Positions 1 through 9,700 of a stretch of DNA of 52,974 nt are shown here, in pieces (the first letter of the stretch is position 1; the number at the start of each line of letters is the position of its first letter). The notes beneath the pieces are model-generated. The model saw only the letters and a program-made list of their open reading frames with translations. It was not told the origin of the DNA and made no database searches. This stretch comes from Deltaproteobacteria bacterium (lineage in GTDB: Bacteria; Desulfobacterota; GWC2-55-46; UBA9637). The translations under genes and the position numbers were made by a program. Location of the stretch: the NCBI GenBank assembly GCA_016219285.1, contig JACRNJ010000080.1:1-52974 (forward strand), written 5' to 3'.

Positions 1-894
1 CAAACAGAGGATATAGAAAATATTCTTGTGCCTATTCCTGTTGAAGCATCTCAAAACAAAGTTGTTTCAATAATGGACTCAGCCTTAGAGCAGAAAAAAC
101 AAAACGAAGCAGAAGCCGAAAAACTTTTGGCAAGCATTGATAACTATTTACTGAAAGAATTAGGAATTACTTTGCCAACACCACATGAAAATATTTTGAA
201 GAATAGAATTTTTAAAACTACAATTAGTAAAACTGTTTCAGGGGATAGATTTGACCCGCTTTATCATCAGGGTTCAATTTATGGCGGGTTGGAAAAATCT
301 AAATTCAAATACAAAAACTTTAAAGAAATTAGTAAATATATTATCAATGGCTTTGCTGCTGGAAAACAAGATCAAAATATATTTGGTGAAGGAATTATTC
401 AAATAAGGCCAACTAATATTTCGGACAAAAGAGAATTTGTTTTCAATAAAAATGTTTACATTGATTTAAGCAGGAAAAATGACTTGAAGAATGAACTGTT
501 ATATAAAAACGAAGTGCTATTCAACAACACAAATAGTCAAGAATTAGTTGGCAAAGCTTGTGTTTTTAATCTTGAAGGAGATTATTTCTGTTCAAATCAT
601 ATTACAAGAATTGGCTTGTATGAGGAATATATTAGTGATTATGTTGGTGTTATTTTAAACTTATACCAAAAGAATAAAGTGTTTTACAAAAGCTGCATTA
701 ACTGGAATAATCAATCTGGGATAAACCTTGATATTCTTAAAACTATTAAAATTCCAATTCCCCCGCTTCCCAAACAAAAAGAAATTGCCGAGCATATAAC
801 TGACATCAGAAAACAAGCACAGCAATTGAAAGAGAAAACGAACGAGGCATTGAAAAAGGCAAGCGAGGAAATTGAAAAGATACTTTTGACATAG
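1..894 (+). CDS. hsdS: Type I restriction-modification specificity subunit, C-terminal part (5' end outside window)
   Basis: The frame is open from base 1, so the gene starts upstream. The visible protein has the HsdS layout: the end of the first half with its conserved coiled coil (residues LLASIDNYLLKELGI), then a complete second target-recognition domain, a conserved PIPPLPKQKEIAEHI segment, and a closing Lys/Glu-rich helix. In type I systems this subunit sets the DNA sequence read by the HsdM methylase and HsdR nuclease. Neither partner follows downstream; hsdM would be expected just before the window. The gene is AT-rich compared with the housekeeping genes further right, which fits horizontal acquisition. 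The family call is secure; the activity is not known. Confidence 0.9.
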   Translation, partial: QTEDIENILVPIPVEASQNKVVSIMDSALEQKKQNEAEAEKLLASIDNYLLKELGITLPTPHENILKNRIFKTTISKTVSGDRFDPLYHQGSIYGGLEKSKFKYKNFKEISKYIINGFAAGKQDQNIFGEGIIQIRPTNISDKREFVFNKNVYIDLSRKNDLKNELLYKNEVLFNNTNSQELVGKACVFNLEGDYFCSNHITRIGLYEEYISDYVGVILNLYQKNKVFYKSCINWNNQSGINLDILKTIKIPIPPLPKQKEIAEHITDIRKQAQQLKEKTNEALKKASEEIEKILLT

Positions 895-934
895 TAAAAT
901 AGGATTAAGTCGTATATTTGTATAAGGATTTAAA

Positions 935-2071
935 ATGCCACAGACAATAAAAATACAGGTCAATCCGCAGGTTTTGCAATGGGCAAGGAAGGAAGCCGGC
1001 TATAAGCAGCCGGAAGACATTGCCGTGAAACTTCATATTCCAACGGAAAGATACACAAATTGGGAAAACACCGGAAAAGAAATTCCTTTAGGGATGTTGA
1101 AAAGCATTGCCAATTATTACAAAAGGCAGTTGGCTGTATTCTTATTGCCTGCCCCGCCGCCAAAACTAAAAAAGCCAAAGGACTTTAGAAACCTTGCCGT
1201 CAGCCAAGCCGGTTTATCTCCCGACACACTTTTGGCAATGAGACGGGCGCATAAATATCTTGAACTTGCAAGAGAAATATTAGGAGAGGAATATTGGACA
1301 AATCAATACGGATGGCAAAATGAGATTGAAGGATTTTTGAAAAAAGGTGCAAAAGTATTTGATGAAAAAATTACGGCATGGTTGAGAGGAAAACTTAAAA
1401 TTACCATTGACCAGCAGCAGAAGTTTGGCGGATATGATGATGCTTTTAAACAATGGAGGAACAGCATAGAGCGGGAACTTGGAATTTTCGTTTTCCAATT
1501 TTCTATGCCTGAAAAAGAATTGGACGGTTTTTGCTATGCAGGTGATAAACCGCCCTATGCAATTATTATCAATTCCGGCACCGATCCTAAAAATCCAAGA
1601 AAAATTTTTACATTGTTTCACGAACTGGCTCACATTTTCAAACACCAATCCGGTATTTGCCTTCCTGACATTACCAGTGAAAAACAGGATATGGAATTTG
1701 AGTGCAACGATTTTGCGGGAAAATTTCTCATTCCTGACACCAATGTTTATCCCATTGAAAATATAAAAGACCTCAGTCAGGTAGCATGGCGATTTAAAGT
1801 AAGCCGTGAGGTTTATTTGAGAAGGAATTTTGAAAGAGAATTTATCGACAAAAAAGATTTTTTTGGAATTCTGAAAGACCTCAAAGAACTACCGCCTCCA
1901 GCGAAGAAAGAAAAAAAGCCAGTGCCCAAGCCCGCTGTAAAAAGTAAGAGTTCCAGAGGCGAAAAGTTTTATAATCTTATTTTAGATGCAGTTTATAATA
2001 ATAAGATTGATTATACAACTGCATCCGATGCCCTCGGGATGGGTTTTAACTACATAGCCAGCAATGAGTAG
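935..2071 (+). CDS. XRE-ImmA/IrrE family regulator with zinc-peptidase domain
   Basis: An N-terminal helix-turn-helix of the XRE type (about residues 10-70) is followed by an ImmA/IrrE metallopeptidase domain. The zinc motif is visible as FTLFHELAHIFKH (HExxH), with a downstream E/D-rich segment (EFECNDFAGKFLIP) that supplies the third ligand in this family. Proteins of this design usually cleave or bind a repressor, or act as the antitoxin-like half of a two-gene module. It overlaps the next gene by 8 nt, which implies translational coupling, so the two should be read as one system. It lies 40 bp after the hsdS end, in what looks like a defence or mobile cargo block. Confidence 0.85.
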   Translation: MPQTIKIQVNPQVLQWARKEAGYKQPEDIAVKLHIPTERYTNWENTGKEIPLGMLKSIANYYKRQLAVFLLPAPPPKLKKPKDFRNLAVSQAGLSPDTLLAMRRAHKYLELAREILGEEYWTNQYGWQNEIEGFLKKGAKVFDEKITAWLRGKLKITIDQQQKFGGYDDAFKQWRNSIERELGIFVFQFSMPEKELDGFCYAGDKPPYAIIINSGTDPKNPRKIFTLFHELAHIFKHQSGICLPDITSEKQDMEFECNDFAGKFLIPDTNVYPIENIKDLSQVAWRFKVSREVYLRRNFEREFIDKKDFFGILKDLKELPPPAKKEKKPVPKPAVKSKSSRGEKFYNLILDAVYNNKIDYTTASDALGMGFNYIASNE

Positions 2072-2588
2072 TCAGGAAAAAATATATTGCTTTGATTCCA
2101 GTGTTTTCATCTCCTTAAACAGGGTGCATCAAATTCTTTCCATTTCTGATATTTGGAGCGAACTGAAAAAACTTTTCAAATCAGGCAGGTTAATTTCTCA
2201 CGAATTTGTTTATGAGGAATTTAATCCGGAAGGAAATAAACCTGACTTTATTGCAAAATGGATAAAAGACAAGAAGGGATATTTTTTCGGAATTACCGAC
2301 AGGCAAGCAGAACTTACTGCAAAAATTCTTGAGAAGTTTCCAACTTTGATTGATTCTGAAAACGAAAAAGACCAAGCGGACCCTTGGATAATTGCTTTGG
2401 CTATTGAAAAAATGGAAGAAGTTACTTTGTTTGGACAGAACACTTTGGTATATGTGATAAGTCAGGAGAAAATTTCATCTCCAAAAAGAATTCCGGCTGT
2501 TTGCCGTGAATTTAAAGTGCCTCATATGAATCTTGACGAATTTCTTAAAGACAATGGTTGGAGTTTTGGAATCATAAAACAAAAATAG
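2064..2588 (+). CDS. DUF4411 family PIN-like protein, partner of XRE-ImmA
   Basis: This 174-residue protein begins with a PIN-type motif (CFDSSVFISLNR) and has the second acidic block QADPWIIALA, matching the DUF4411 family. PIN-fold members are typically metal-dependent RNases, and the spaced Asp residues near 10 and 110 fit this. It overlaps the XRE-ImmA gene by 8 nt. XRE-ImmA plus DUF4411 pairs recur on mobile DNA and are generally viewed as toxin-antitoxin-like. That this copy is a toxin is inference from family and context only. Confidence 0.8.
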   Translation: MSSQEKIYCFDSSVFISLNRVHQILSISDIWSELKKLFKSGRLISHEFVYEEFNPEGNKPDFIAKWIKDKKGYFFGITDRQAELTAKILEKFPTLIDSENEKDQADPWIIALAIEKMEEVTLFGQNTLVYVISQEKISSPKRIPAVCREFKVPHMNLDEFLKDNGWSFGIIKQK

Positions 2589-2628
2589 CCAACGCATTTA
2601 CAAACACTTTTGAGAAAGAATAACTCAA

Positions 2629-3507
2629 ATGCCCCTCTTTAAAGTCCTCTCAATCGTATTTCCCGTATTCAGCATTATCGGGCTTGGATTTTTGTTTGCC
2701 CGATTTAAAAAGATAAGTCTTGAGCCTGTTATTGAAATTCTCTTATATCTGACTATCCCATCTCTTGTCATATCCTCGCTTACCAAAAAACCTCTTGTCA
2801 TTGGCGAATTGATAATAGTTTTCCTTGCCGCCTGCGGCGTTGTTATGGGAACAGGCATTATAAGTTTTTTATATCTAAGGATTATCAAGAGAAAAGAATT
2901 AAGGGGTTTTTATCTTCCAACAATGTTTATGAATTCCGGCAATATGGCATTTCCCCTTGCCCTGCTTGCATTTGGGGAAGAAGGCCTTGCAATTGCAATC
3001 ATATATTATGTGGCCATAAGCATCCTTGTTTATTCGCTGGGGATATATATAGCGAAAAGCGAGGGTGGCTTTTCTGAGATATTCAAACTTCCATTGATAT
3101 ACGCATCTATTGCCGGCATAACATTGAATCTCACAAATACAATTTTGCCGCTACCTGTTTCAGCCACTGTTGAAATCCTTGGAAATGCCACAATCCCTCT
3201 TATGCTGGTAAGCCTTGGCTACCGTCTTCACTCAACACACCTGACATCGCTTGGCATATCCATATCAGGGGCGCTCATAAGGATTGTCGGCGGCGCCTTG
3301 ATTGCGTATGCAATAACAATCACCTTTGGCATAGACGGCCTGAATCAAAAGATAATCATCCTATCTTCTTCCATGCCGTCGGCAGTGATAAACTTTATTG
3401 TAAGCTACCGATACAAACTACACTCGGAACTTGTCGCCTCCATCATATCCATAAGCACCATTTTAAGCCTTATAACAACACCAATTATACTGATTATGCT
3501 GATATAG
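2629..3507 (+). CDS. AEC (auxin efflux carrier) family transporter
   Basis: The 292-residue protein is hydrophobic throughout, with about ten predicted membrane segments in two repeats. Features typical of the AEC family are visible: an N-terminal FSIIGLGFLFARFKK, a central NSGNMAFPLALLAFGEEGL motif, and a C-terminal SSSMPSAVINFIVSYRY. The family exports carboxylates and similar small anions; the substrate here cannot be told. It begins 40 bp after the DUF4411 gene on the same strand, but its codon use and content look like a chromosomal gene rather than part of the defence block. Confidence 0.85.
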   Translation: MPLFKVLSIVFPVFSIIGLGFLFARFKKISLEPVIEILLYLTIPSLVISSLTKKPLVIGELIIVFLAACGVVMGTGIISFLYLRIIKRKELRGFYLPTMFMNSGNMAFPLALLAFGEEGLAIAIIYYVAISILVYSLGIYIAKSEGGFSEIFKLPLIYASIAGITLNLTNTILPLPVSATVEILGNATIPLMLVSLGYRLHSTHLTSLGISISGALIRIVGGALIAYAITITFGIDGLNQKIIILSSSMPSAVINFIVSYRYKLHSELVASIISISTILSLITTPIILIMLI

Positions 3508-3547
3508 CGGGCCTCTGATAACTTCTGATAAGCAATTTATTTTTAGT

Positions 3548-3576
3548 TTGAAAAATTATTTTTATTGGTTTAATCT
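3548..3576 (+). promoter_or_regulatory. Weak candidate sigma-70 promoter for the M16 peptidase gene
   Basis: TTGAAA at 3548-3553 and TAATCT at 3571-3576 are separated by 17 bp in the AT-rich gap before the peptidase gene. The -10 match is poor (3 of 6), so this is only a candidate. Confidence 0.25.
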
Positions 3577-3671
3577 ATGCATCACGATTAACCCCAGACC
3601 TTATGATTAAAAAGTAAAAAATGCAGTTGCATCTTTTTAAAAAACTAAAAATTATTCTGAGGGAGAAAAAC

Positions 3672-6332
3672 ATGAAATTAAGATTTGCAAAAGCGCTATT
3701 GGCGCTTCTTTTGGCATGTATCTTTTCAAGCTATTCCGATGCTCAGACAAATGATGTATTTAAAACCAAATTAGACAATGGCATGACAGTCATTCTTGAA
3801 CAAGACCACTCTGCGAGGGTTGTTGCATTCCAGATGTTTGTCAGGGTTGGCAGCGCTGATGAAAATGAAAAAGAGGCGGGAATAGCGCATGTGTTTGAGC
3901 ATATGCTTTTTAAGGGAACGGAAAGGAGAAAGGTCGGCCAGATTGCGGGTGAAGTGGCGGCGGCAGGCGGTTATATAAACGCCTACACATCGTATGACCA
4001 AACAGTGTATCACCTTGCAGTGGCAAGCAGATATTTTGACACAGGGCTGGATATTATCTCCGATGCGATACAGCACTCATCCTTTGACCCAGGCGAACTT
4101 AAAAAAGAGTTGGAGGTTGTGCTGGAGGAAATCAGAATGGGCGAGGATAACCCCGGCAGAAAGCTGTATAAGAATATCCTCTCCACTGCATATACGACCC
4201 ATCCCTACAAAAAACCTGTCATCGGATTTACAGAAACAGTAAAAAGCTTTACGCGGGAGCAGATACTTGACTTCTTTAAAAAGTGGTATGTCCCCAATAA
4301 TATGACCCTTGTTGTGGTCGGGGATTTTGATAAAAACAAGGCAATGGATGTTATAAAAAATAGTTTTAGTGATTTTAAACCAGGCCCTGAGCCGCATAAG
4401 ACAAGAGCCTCTGAGCCTTCTCAGAAAGAGGTCAGAACAACCATCGCAAACGATGAGATAAAGGAAAGTCATTTCGGTATGGCATTCCATATACCCGAAC
4501 TGAGCCACCCTGATACTTATGCGATAGATGTGCTTGCGAATATTCTTGGACAAGGGGAAAGCTCAAGGCTTTACCAAAGACTTAAGCAAAAGATGCAGCT
4601 GGTTCACAGCATTTCAACCTACGCTATGACCCCGAAAGAGCCGGGCGTATTTTTTATAAATGCAAACCTTGAAGCTAAAAATGCAAAAAGGACAATAGAA
4701 GAGGTTATGAAAGAGCTTTATAAAATAAGATACGAAGGCGTCTCTCTTGCTGAATTAGATAAGGCAAAGTTGAATTTGGAGAGCGAGTTTGTGTATGAAC
4801 GTGAGACCATGGAAGGAAGGGCAAGACAGCTCGGCTATTTTGAGGTAACAGCAGGAGACATAGCCTATGAAGAGAAATACATTGACGGCATAGCAAAGGT
4901 GACATCTGAAGATATAGGCAGGATGGTAAGACAATATCTCAAACAAGACAATATGACCGTTGCCGTCATAGTGCCGAAAGTAGATAAAGATGTTGTGGGC
5001 AAAGAAGATATTATTGCGGCAGCAGGGGCGGCCAGTGTGCAATTGTCGCAAGCTGCTGAGCCGCGGATTGAAGAGATCAGGAAAACAACCAACAAAAAAG
5101 CTGAAGGACCGGTAAAGATAAAGCTTAAAAACGGGATAACCCTTATTGTGAAGGAAGACCATTCAAACCCTACGGTAGCCATATACTCCGCTTTTCACGG
5201 AGGCTTAAGGTTTGAGGATGAAAAAACGAACGGTCTTGGGAATTTTCTGGCAAACATGCTCACCAGAGGCACAGAGAAAAGAACCTCGGTTGAGCTTGCC
5301 CGGGAAATAGAAGGCATGGCGGGCGGTGTAAATGGTTTCTCAGGCAAGAATTCCGTCGGTATATCCGGAAAATTTTTGAGCAGATATTTTAACAACGGCA
5401 TAGAGATTGTTGCAGATTGTCTTCTTAATCCTTTATTCCCTCAGGATGAAATGGAAAAGGTGAAAAAAGAGGTAATTGCAAATATTAAAAGACAGGAAGA
5501 TTATCTGCCAGGCTATACATTTAAGCTTTTCTATAAAACGCTTTATGAAAAACACCCCTACAGAATGTCTGTAAACGGAACAGAAAAGACCGTATCAGGT
5601 TTTAAGAGGATAGATATTGTAAATCATTACAAAAGGCTCATAGTGCCACAAAACATGGTCATATCCATTGTGGGAGATATAAATAGAGATGAGGTTGCCA
5701 AAAAGATTGAAGAGCTGTTCGGCAGCTTCAACAGAAAAGCCAAACCTTTAGCAGATCTCCCCATAGAAGGGAAACGGCCTCACGTCAAGAAAACCGGTGA
5801 TGTAAAAGAAAAACAGCAGACTCACATTGCGTTGGGCTTTCTTGGCACAACTATTACTAGCCAGGCAAAATATCCTCTTGCAGTTCTTACAGAGGCGCTT
5901 TCCAGCCAGGGCGGCAGATTGTTTGTGGAGCTGAGGGATAAACAAAGCCTCGCCTATGCCTTAAGCGCATTTTCAAAAGAGGGCGTTGAACCCGGTGTAT
6001 TTGCCGTATATATAGGCACAGCCCCTGATAAGAAGGACAAAGCCATTGATGGTATTTTGACGGAATTGAAAAAGGTCATAACAGAGAAGATACCAGATGA
6101 AGAATTAAAGAGGGCAAAGAGCGCCTTGATAGGCGGCTATGAAATGGGCCTGCAGGAAAACTCGGCCCAGGCACCGGATATGGCAAACAATGAGCTTTTC
6201 GGTCTTGGTTTTGATGAATACAAAAGATACCCCGGCAAGATAGAGGCGGTTACAGCAGATGACATATTAAAAACAGCCCAGAGGTATATAAATCTTGATG
6301 CCTATACCTTGAGCGTGGTAGGGCCGAAATAG
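3672..6332 (+). CDS. Secreted double-domain M16 (insulinase-like) zinc peptidase
   Basis: The chosen ATG follows GAGGGAG and gives a clean signal peptide (MKLRFAKALLALLLACIFSS); an upstream in-frame ATG would add 17 unlikely residues. The 886-residue product is two fused M16 units. The first has the inverted zinc motif HVFEH (about residue 72) and the downstream acidic region ELEVVLEEIRMGEDNP. The second half (from about residue 475) keeps the fold but has NFLANML where HxxEH should be, so it is probably a non-catalytic partner. This active/inactive pairing is typical of periplasmic M16 proteins. It converges on mnmE across a hairpin terminator. Confidence 0.92.
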   Translation: MKLRFAKALLALLLACIFSSYSDAQTNDVFKTKLDNGMTVILEQDHSARVVAFQMFVRVGSADENEKEAGIAHVFEHMLFKGTERRKVGQIAGEVAAAGGYINAYTSYDQTVYHLAVASRYFDTGLDIISDAIQHSSFDPGELKKELEVVLEEIRMGEDNPGRKLYKNILSTAYTTHPYKKPVIGFTETVKSFTREQILDFFKKWYVPNNMTLVVVGDFDKNKAMDVIKNSFSDFKPGPEPHKTRASEPSQKEVRTTIANDEIKESHFGMAFHIPELSHPDTYAIDVLANILGQGESSRLYQRLKQKMQLVHSISTYAMTPKEPGVFFINANLEAKNAKRTIEEVMKELYKIRYEGVSLAELDKAKLNLESEFVYERETMEGRARQLGYFEVTAGDIAYEEKYIDGIAKVTSEDIGRMVRQYLKQDNMTVAVIVPKVDKDVVGKEDIIAAAGAASVQLSQAAEPRIEEIRKTTNKKAEGPVKIKLKNGITLIVKEDHSNPTVAIYSAFHGGLRFEDEKTNGLGNFLANMLTRGTEKRTSVELAREIEGMAGGVNGFSGKNSVGISGKFLSRYFNNGIEIVADCLLNPLFPQDEMEKVKKEVIANIKRQEDYLPGYTFKLFYKTLYEKHPYRMSVNGTEKTVSGFKRIDIVNHYKRLIVPQNMVISIVGDINRDEVAKKIEELFGSFNRKAKPLADLPIEGKRPHVKKTGDVKEKQQTHIALGFLGTTITSQAKYPLAVLTEALSSQGGRLFVELRDKQSLAYALSAFSKEGVEPGVFAVYIGTAPDKKDKAIDGILTELKKVITEKIPDEELKRAKSALIGGYEMGLQENSAQAPDMANNELFGLGFDEYKRYPGKIEAVTADDILKTAQRYINLDAYTLSVVGPK

Positions 6333-6341
6333 GCAAATATC

Positions 6342-6374
6342 GTAAAATAGCGATTGGAAACTTCGCTATTTTAC
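6342..6374. terminator. Bidirectional hairpin between converging genes
   Basis: Perfect 11-bp inverted repeat: GTAAAATAGCG (6342-6352) and CGCTATTTTAC (6364-6374) with an 11-nt loop, directly after the M16 stop and before the mnmE stop on the other strand. There is no long T-run, so terminator function is inferred from position. Confidence 0.5.
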
Positions 6375-6409
6375 ACTTGGGAATTGACAGGTGATATAAA
6401 TGCAAGGCT

Positions 6410-6456
6410 GTAGTCTGCCGATTTATCGGCGGTGAACCCAGCCTAAGGCTGGACTA
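6410..6456. repeat. Partial copy of the GTAGTTTGCC palindromic element (family A)
   Basis: GTAGTCTGCCGATTTATCGG starts at 6410. The same terminal sequence recurs at 35427, 38735 (reverse), 39769, 47121 and 49295. After it comes the hairpin CCAGCCTAAGGCTGG. Confidence 0.7.
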
Positions 6457-6475
6457 TATTTTTTACTAAGCCGCC

Positions 6476-7888
6476 TTATTTTCCTAAGCAAAACTGGCTG
6501 AATATCCTGTCAAGTATATCCTCTGTTGTTACTGCCCCTGTTATTTCGCCCAGCCTTTCTAACATCTCTTTGAGTTCCACTGCAATAAATTCCCTGGGTA
6601 GACCTTTATTCAGGGTTTCTTCTGCCTTGACAATAGCCTTATTTGCCTGTTCAAGGCTAATCTTGTGCCGTATATTAGAGATGATTATCTCTTGCTCGTT
6701 GTCTATTGCCTCCTGCCTCTTGCCCCTTGCCTCGTTATATATCGTTTGTCTCAACTCTTCAGTACCATTATCCAACAGCACCGAGATTGCTACCTTTGTC
6801 ATCCCTTTAAAGGCATTATGAAATGCATTGGCAGCGCCTTGAGAGGCCTTATCTATCTTATTTCCGACAATAATAATTTTTTTGTTTGTTATTTTTTCCA
6901 GGATTTTTATATCCTTTTCAAATTCATCTTCTGATATATCTGCCACGAAGAGAACCATTTCACTGGACTCAAGCCTTTTCATGGTAAACCTTATGCCTAT
7001 GCTTTCAACCTCGTCTTGTGTTTCCCTTAGGCCTGCTGTATCCATAAGCCTCAGAGGTATCCCTTTTATGTTTATAACCTCTTCTATGATGTCTCTTGTG
7101 GTGCCAGGGATAGCCGTAACAATAGCTCGTTCTTCTTTTAAAAGAAGGTTTAAAAGGCTTGATTTGCCTACATTTGGTCTTCCAAGAATAATGCAATTTA
7201 TCCCTTGTTTTACAATCTTTCCTTCTTCATATGTGGAAAGGAGTTTTTTTATCTCACCGCCTATTCGTTTCAAATGTTCATTAATCTCAAAATCCGAAAG
7301 GATCGTCACATCCTCTTCGTCTGAAAAATCGAGTCCGGCCTCTATGGGAACAAGGAGATGAACCACAGCATCCTTTATCTGATTTATCTTTTGAGAAAGC
7401 TGCCCTTCCATCTGTAAATTTGCAAATTTTATGCTTAAGTCTGTTTTTGCCATTATCAAATCTATAACGGCCTCTGCCTGAGCCAGATCCATTTTGCCGT
7501 TTAAGTATGCCCTTTTAGTAAACTCACCAGGCTCAGCCAAGCGCACCCCATCCATTCTCAAAACAGCCTCCAATACCCGTTGCAAAACAAGCTGCCCGCC
7601 GTGGCAATGGAATTCAACAACATCTTCTCCTGTGAAGGATTTTGGTTTTTTCATTATTGTCATGAGCGCATTATCTATGGTTGTGTTATCATCAGGGTTG
7701 AAGATTGTTCCGTAGTAGAGGCGGTGGCTTTTCTCCCTCCCTTTAATAAAGGGGGGGGCAGGGGGGGTTCGGGGTCTGAAAATTACATTGGCAATGTGTG
7801 TTGCATTATTGCCGCTTATTCTTACGATGCCAATTCCCCCCTCTCCCGGAGGAGTCGCTATGGCAACTATGGTGTCGGAGAAATTCAT
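6476..7888 (-). CDS. mnmE: tRNA uridine-5-carboxymethylaminomethyl(34) synthesis GTPase MnmE
   Basis: MnmE works with MnmG in modifying U34 of certain tRNAs. The 470-residue protein has the N-terminal tetrahydrofolate-binding fold (start DTIVAIATPPGEGGIGIVRISG), the G domain with GRPNVGKSS (G1), DTAGLRETQDEVESIGI (G3) and NKID (G4), and the C-terminal CxGK tail (FSQFCLGK). Residues about 41-52 (PRTPPAPPFIKG) are encoded by a C-rich/G-rich palindrome at 7733-7767. This is an in-frame insertion between strands of the N-terminal domain, of the same family seen in phage genes of this window. It lies downstream of yidC, the usual ori-proximal order. Confidence 0.97.
   Translation of the reverse strand: MNFSDTIVAIATPPGEGGIGIVRISGNNATHIANVIFRPRTPPAPPFIKGREKSHRLYYGTIFNPDDNTTIDNALMTIMKKPKSFTGEDVVEFHCHGGQLVLQRVLEAVLRMDGVRLAEPGEFTKRAYLNGKMDLAQAEAVIDLIMAKTDLSIKFANLQMEGQLSQKINQIKDAVVHLLVPIEAGLDFSDEEDVTILSDFEINEHLKRIGGEIKKLLSTYEEGKIVKQGINCIILGRPNVGKSSLLNLLLKEERAIVTAIPGTTRDIIEEVINIKGIPLRLMDTAGLRETQDEVESIGIRFTMKRLESSEMVLFVADISEDEFEKDIKILEKITNKKIIIVGNKIDKASQGAANAFHNAFKGMTKVAISVLLDNGTEELRQTIYNEARGKRQEAIDNEQEIIISNIRHKISLEQANKAIVKAEETLNKGLPREFIAVELKEMLERLGEITGAVTTEDILDRIFSQFCLGK
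7733..7767. repeat. In-frame CCCTTTAATAAAGGGG palindrome inside mnmE (family C)
   Basis: CCTCCCTTTAATAAAGGGGG lies inside the mnmE frame and encodes PPAPPFIKG-like residues. Related copies are inside phage genes at 16790-16828, 19141-19183 and 21824-21853 and between genes at 20426-20480, 23214-23237 and 29352-29396. Confidence 0.7.
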
Positions 7889-7889
7889 T

Positions 7890-7968
7890 AGATTTACGAT
7901 TTTAGATTTACGATTTTAGATTTACGATTTGTCTTTAAATTCGTAATTCGTAAATCGTAATTCGCAAA
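7890..7968. repeat. ATTTACG/ATTTTAG heptamer repeat (family E) between yidC and mnmE
   Basis: Alternating 7-bp units (ATTTTAG, ATTTACG) give a 14-bp period. They are followed by the inverted counterpart ATTCGTAAATCGTAATTCG, so the RNA can fold into a long AT-rich hairpin. Copies recur at 30487-30553 and 33371-33462. Confidence 0.75.
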
Positions 7969-9609
7969 TCATTTCGCGGCCTTCTGTATATAATATGTCT
8001 GCGCTATTGACAGAACATTATTTATAAGCCAGTAAAGGACAAGGCCTGATGGAAAGTTTAAAAACATAAAGGTAAATACTATTGGCATGATAAGCATCAT
8101 CTTGGCCTGGGCAGGGTCCATGGTGGAAGGTGTCATCTTTTGCTGTATGAGCATGGTGGCGCCCATGAGGATTGGCAATGGTCCAAATGCAGAGCCGCCT
8201 ATATATGGAATTGCGGCCGGAATCTGAGCTAATTTATCAGGGGCAGACAGATCGTGTATCCATAGCATGAATGGCGCATGTCTCAGCTCTATGGATGCCC
8301 CAAGCACATTATACAAGGCAATGAAAACAGGTATCTGTAAAACCATGGGCAGACATCCGCCAACAGGATTAATCTTATATCTTTTATAAAGCTCCATAAG
8401 CTCGCGGTTCATTTTTTCCTTATCCTCTTTATACTTTTCCCTCAGGGCGGCTATCTGAGGCTGAACATTCTGCATTTCCTTCATAGAATCCATGCTTTTC
8501 TTTGTCAATGGATGGAATAATATCTTTATGATAACGGTAAGCAGTATTATTACAAGACCGTAGTTGGGTATGTATAAATAGAGAAAATTCATGGCTATAA
8601 GAAACGGCTTTGCAAGAAAGGTAAACCAGCCCAGGTTTATGGAGTCTTCCAGATGGACGCCCTGAGCTGTCAGGATGTCCATCTCCTTTGGCCCGATGTA
8701 GGCAGTATAGCCAAGACTAACATGGGCGGAGGGAATCAGACTTATAGGAGCAAGAGCCGCTACCCTCACCATATCTTTCGTTGTTATGGTTGACCATTTT
8801 ACATTTTCTGGTTTTTGTGGGGTAACGACGGATATGAAATACATATCCTCAAGGCCGGCCCAGAGTATCTTGCCTGCCAGGGTCTCTTCGCCTTCTTTGA
8901 TATCCTTTGTTAAAACTTTTCCATTCGAGTATGAAATTGGCCCTTTATGGTAAGAGCCGCCTCTTTTTTCCAGGAATTTGACGGACGCCGTAAGACCTGT
9001 CGCCAATTGGCCATCAAACTGATTTGCCGAATTATTTAAAACTGTTGTTTCTGTCTGGATGCTGTAAGAGCTTGCTGAAATGGCATATCTTTTCTCAATC
9101 CTGATTCCATCTTTAGATTGCCCTATAAATATCAACTCTTGTTTTTGACCTGAGTTAAGAGATATATTTGATTTGGACGGCTTGAAATAAATTATTTCAG
9201 AAGCAGCGCCCTTCATCAGTTTGTCATGAAGAGGATATTCATCTAATAATGAAGGGGTTACCATTTCTACAGCGCCGGCGGTTTGCTCTAAGTCTTCTTT
9301 ATAATTTTTTAGCACCCAACTCTTTATGCCAGCGCCTCTGCTGGAAAAGACAGCCTTGTACAACGGCGTTTCCACAATCACTGTTTCTTCTGCAGATTCA
9401 ATAACAGGAGTAGTCTCTTTTTGTTTAATAGAAGGAACCCCGCTGCTGCCTTCCACACTCTTCTTCCCCTGGTCAGAATGTTCCGGCGCACCCTTGTCCA
9501 CCGGGGCATTCTTTGCCGGCGGTGGAGCTATCCACTTTACAGCAAACTGCTGATAAAGAAAAAGAACTGCCAGTGATAATACCAGCGCTAATATAACTCT
9601 TTTTTCCAT
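7969..9609 (-). CDS. yidC: Membrane protein insertase YidC
   Basis: YidC inserts and folds inner-membrane proteins, alone or with Sec. The 546-residue protein has an N-terminal membrane anchor (residues 5-25), a large periplasmic beta domain (about 60-340) and a C-terminal insertase core with five membrane segments. The core contains KKSMDSMKEMQNVQPQI and NPVGGCLPMVLQIPVFIALY. The long periplasmic domain is the Gram-negative form. It sits between yidD and mnmE on the leftward strand; no jag gene is present between yidC and mnmE. Confidence 0.98.
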   Translation of the reverse strand: MEKRVILALVLSLAVLFLYQQFAVKWIAPPPAKNAPVDKGAPEHSDQGKKSVEGSSGVPSIKQKETTPVIESAEETVIVETPLYKAVFSSRGAGIKSWVLKNYKEDLEQTAGAVEMVTPSLLDEYPLHDKLMKGAASEIIYFKPSKSNISLNSGQKQELIFIGQSKDGIRIEKRYAISASSYSIQTETTVLNNSANQFDGQLATGLTASVKFLEKRGGSYHKGPISYSNGKVLTKDIKEGEETLAGKILWAGLEDMYFISVVTPQKPENVKWSTITTKDMVRVAALAPISLIPSAHVSLGYTAYIGPKEMDILTAQGVHLEDSINLGWFTFLAKPFLIAMNFLYLYIPNYGLVIILLTVIIKILFHPLTKKSMDSMKEMQNVQPQIAALREKYKEDKEKMNRELMELYKRYKINPVGGCLPMVLQIPVFIALYNVLGASIELRHAPFMLWIHDLSAPDKLAQIPAAIPYIGGSAFGPLPILMGATMLIQQKMTPSTMDPAQAKMMLIMPIVFTFMFLNFPSGLVLYWLINNVLSIAQTYYIQKAAK

Positions 9610-9700
9610 AAGAGATGCCTCTCTGCTCCATTTAAAAATGCAAAATGAAAATTGTAAAGAATAAATATGTCCTTGATTTTACATTTTGCAATTTACAGTT

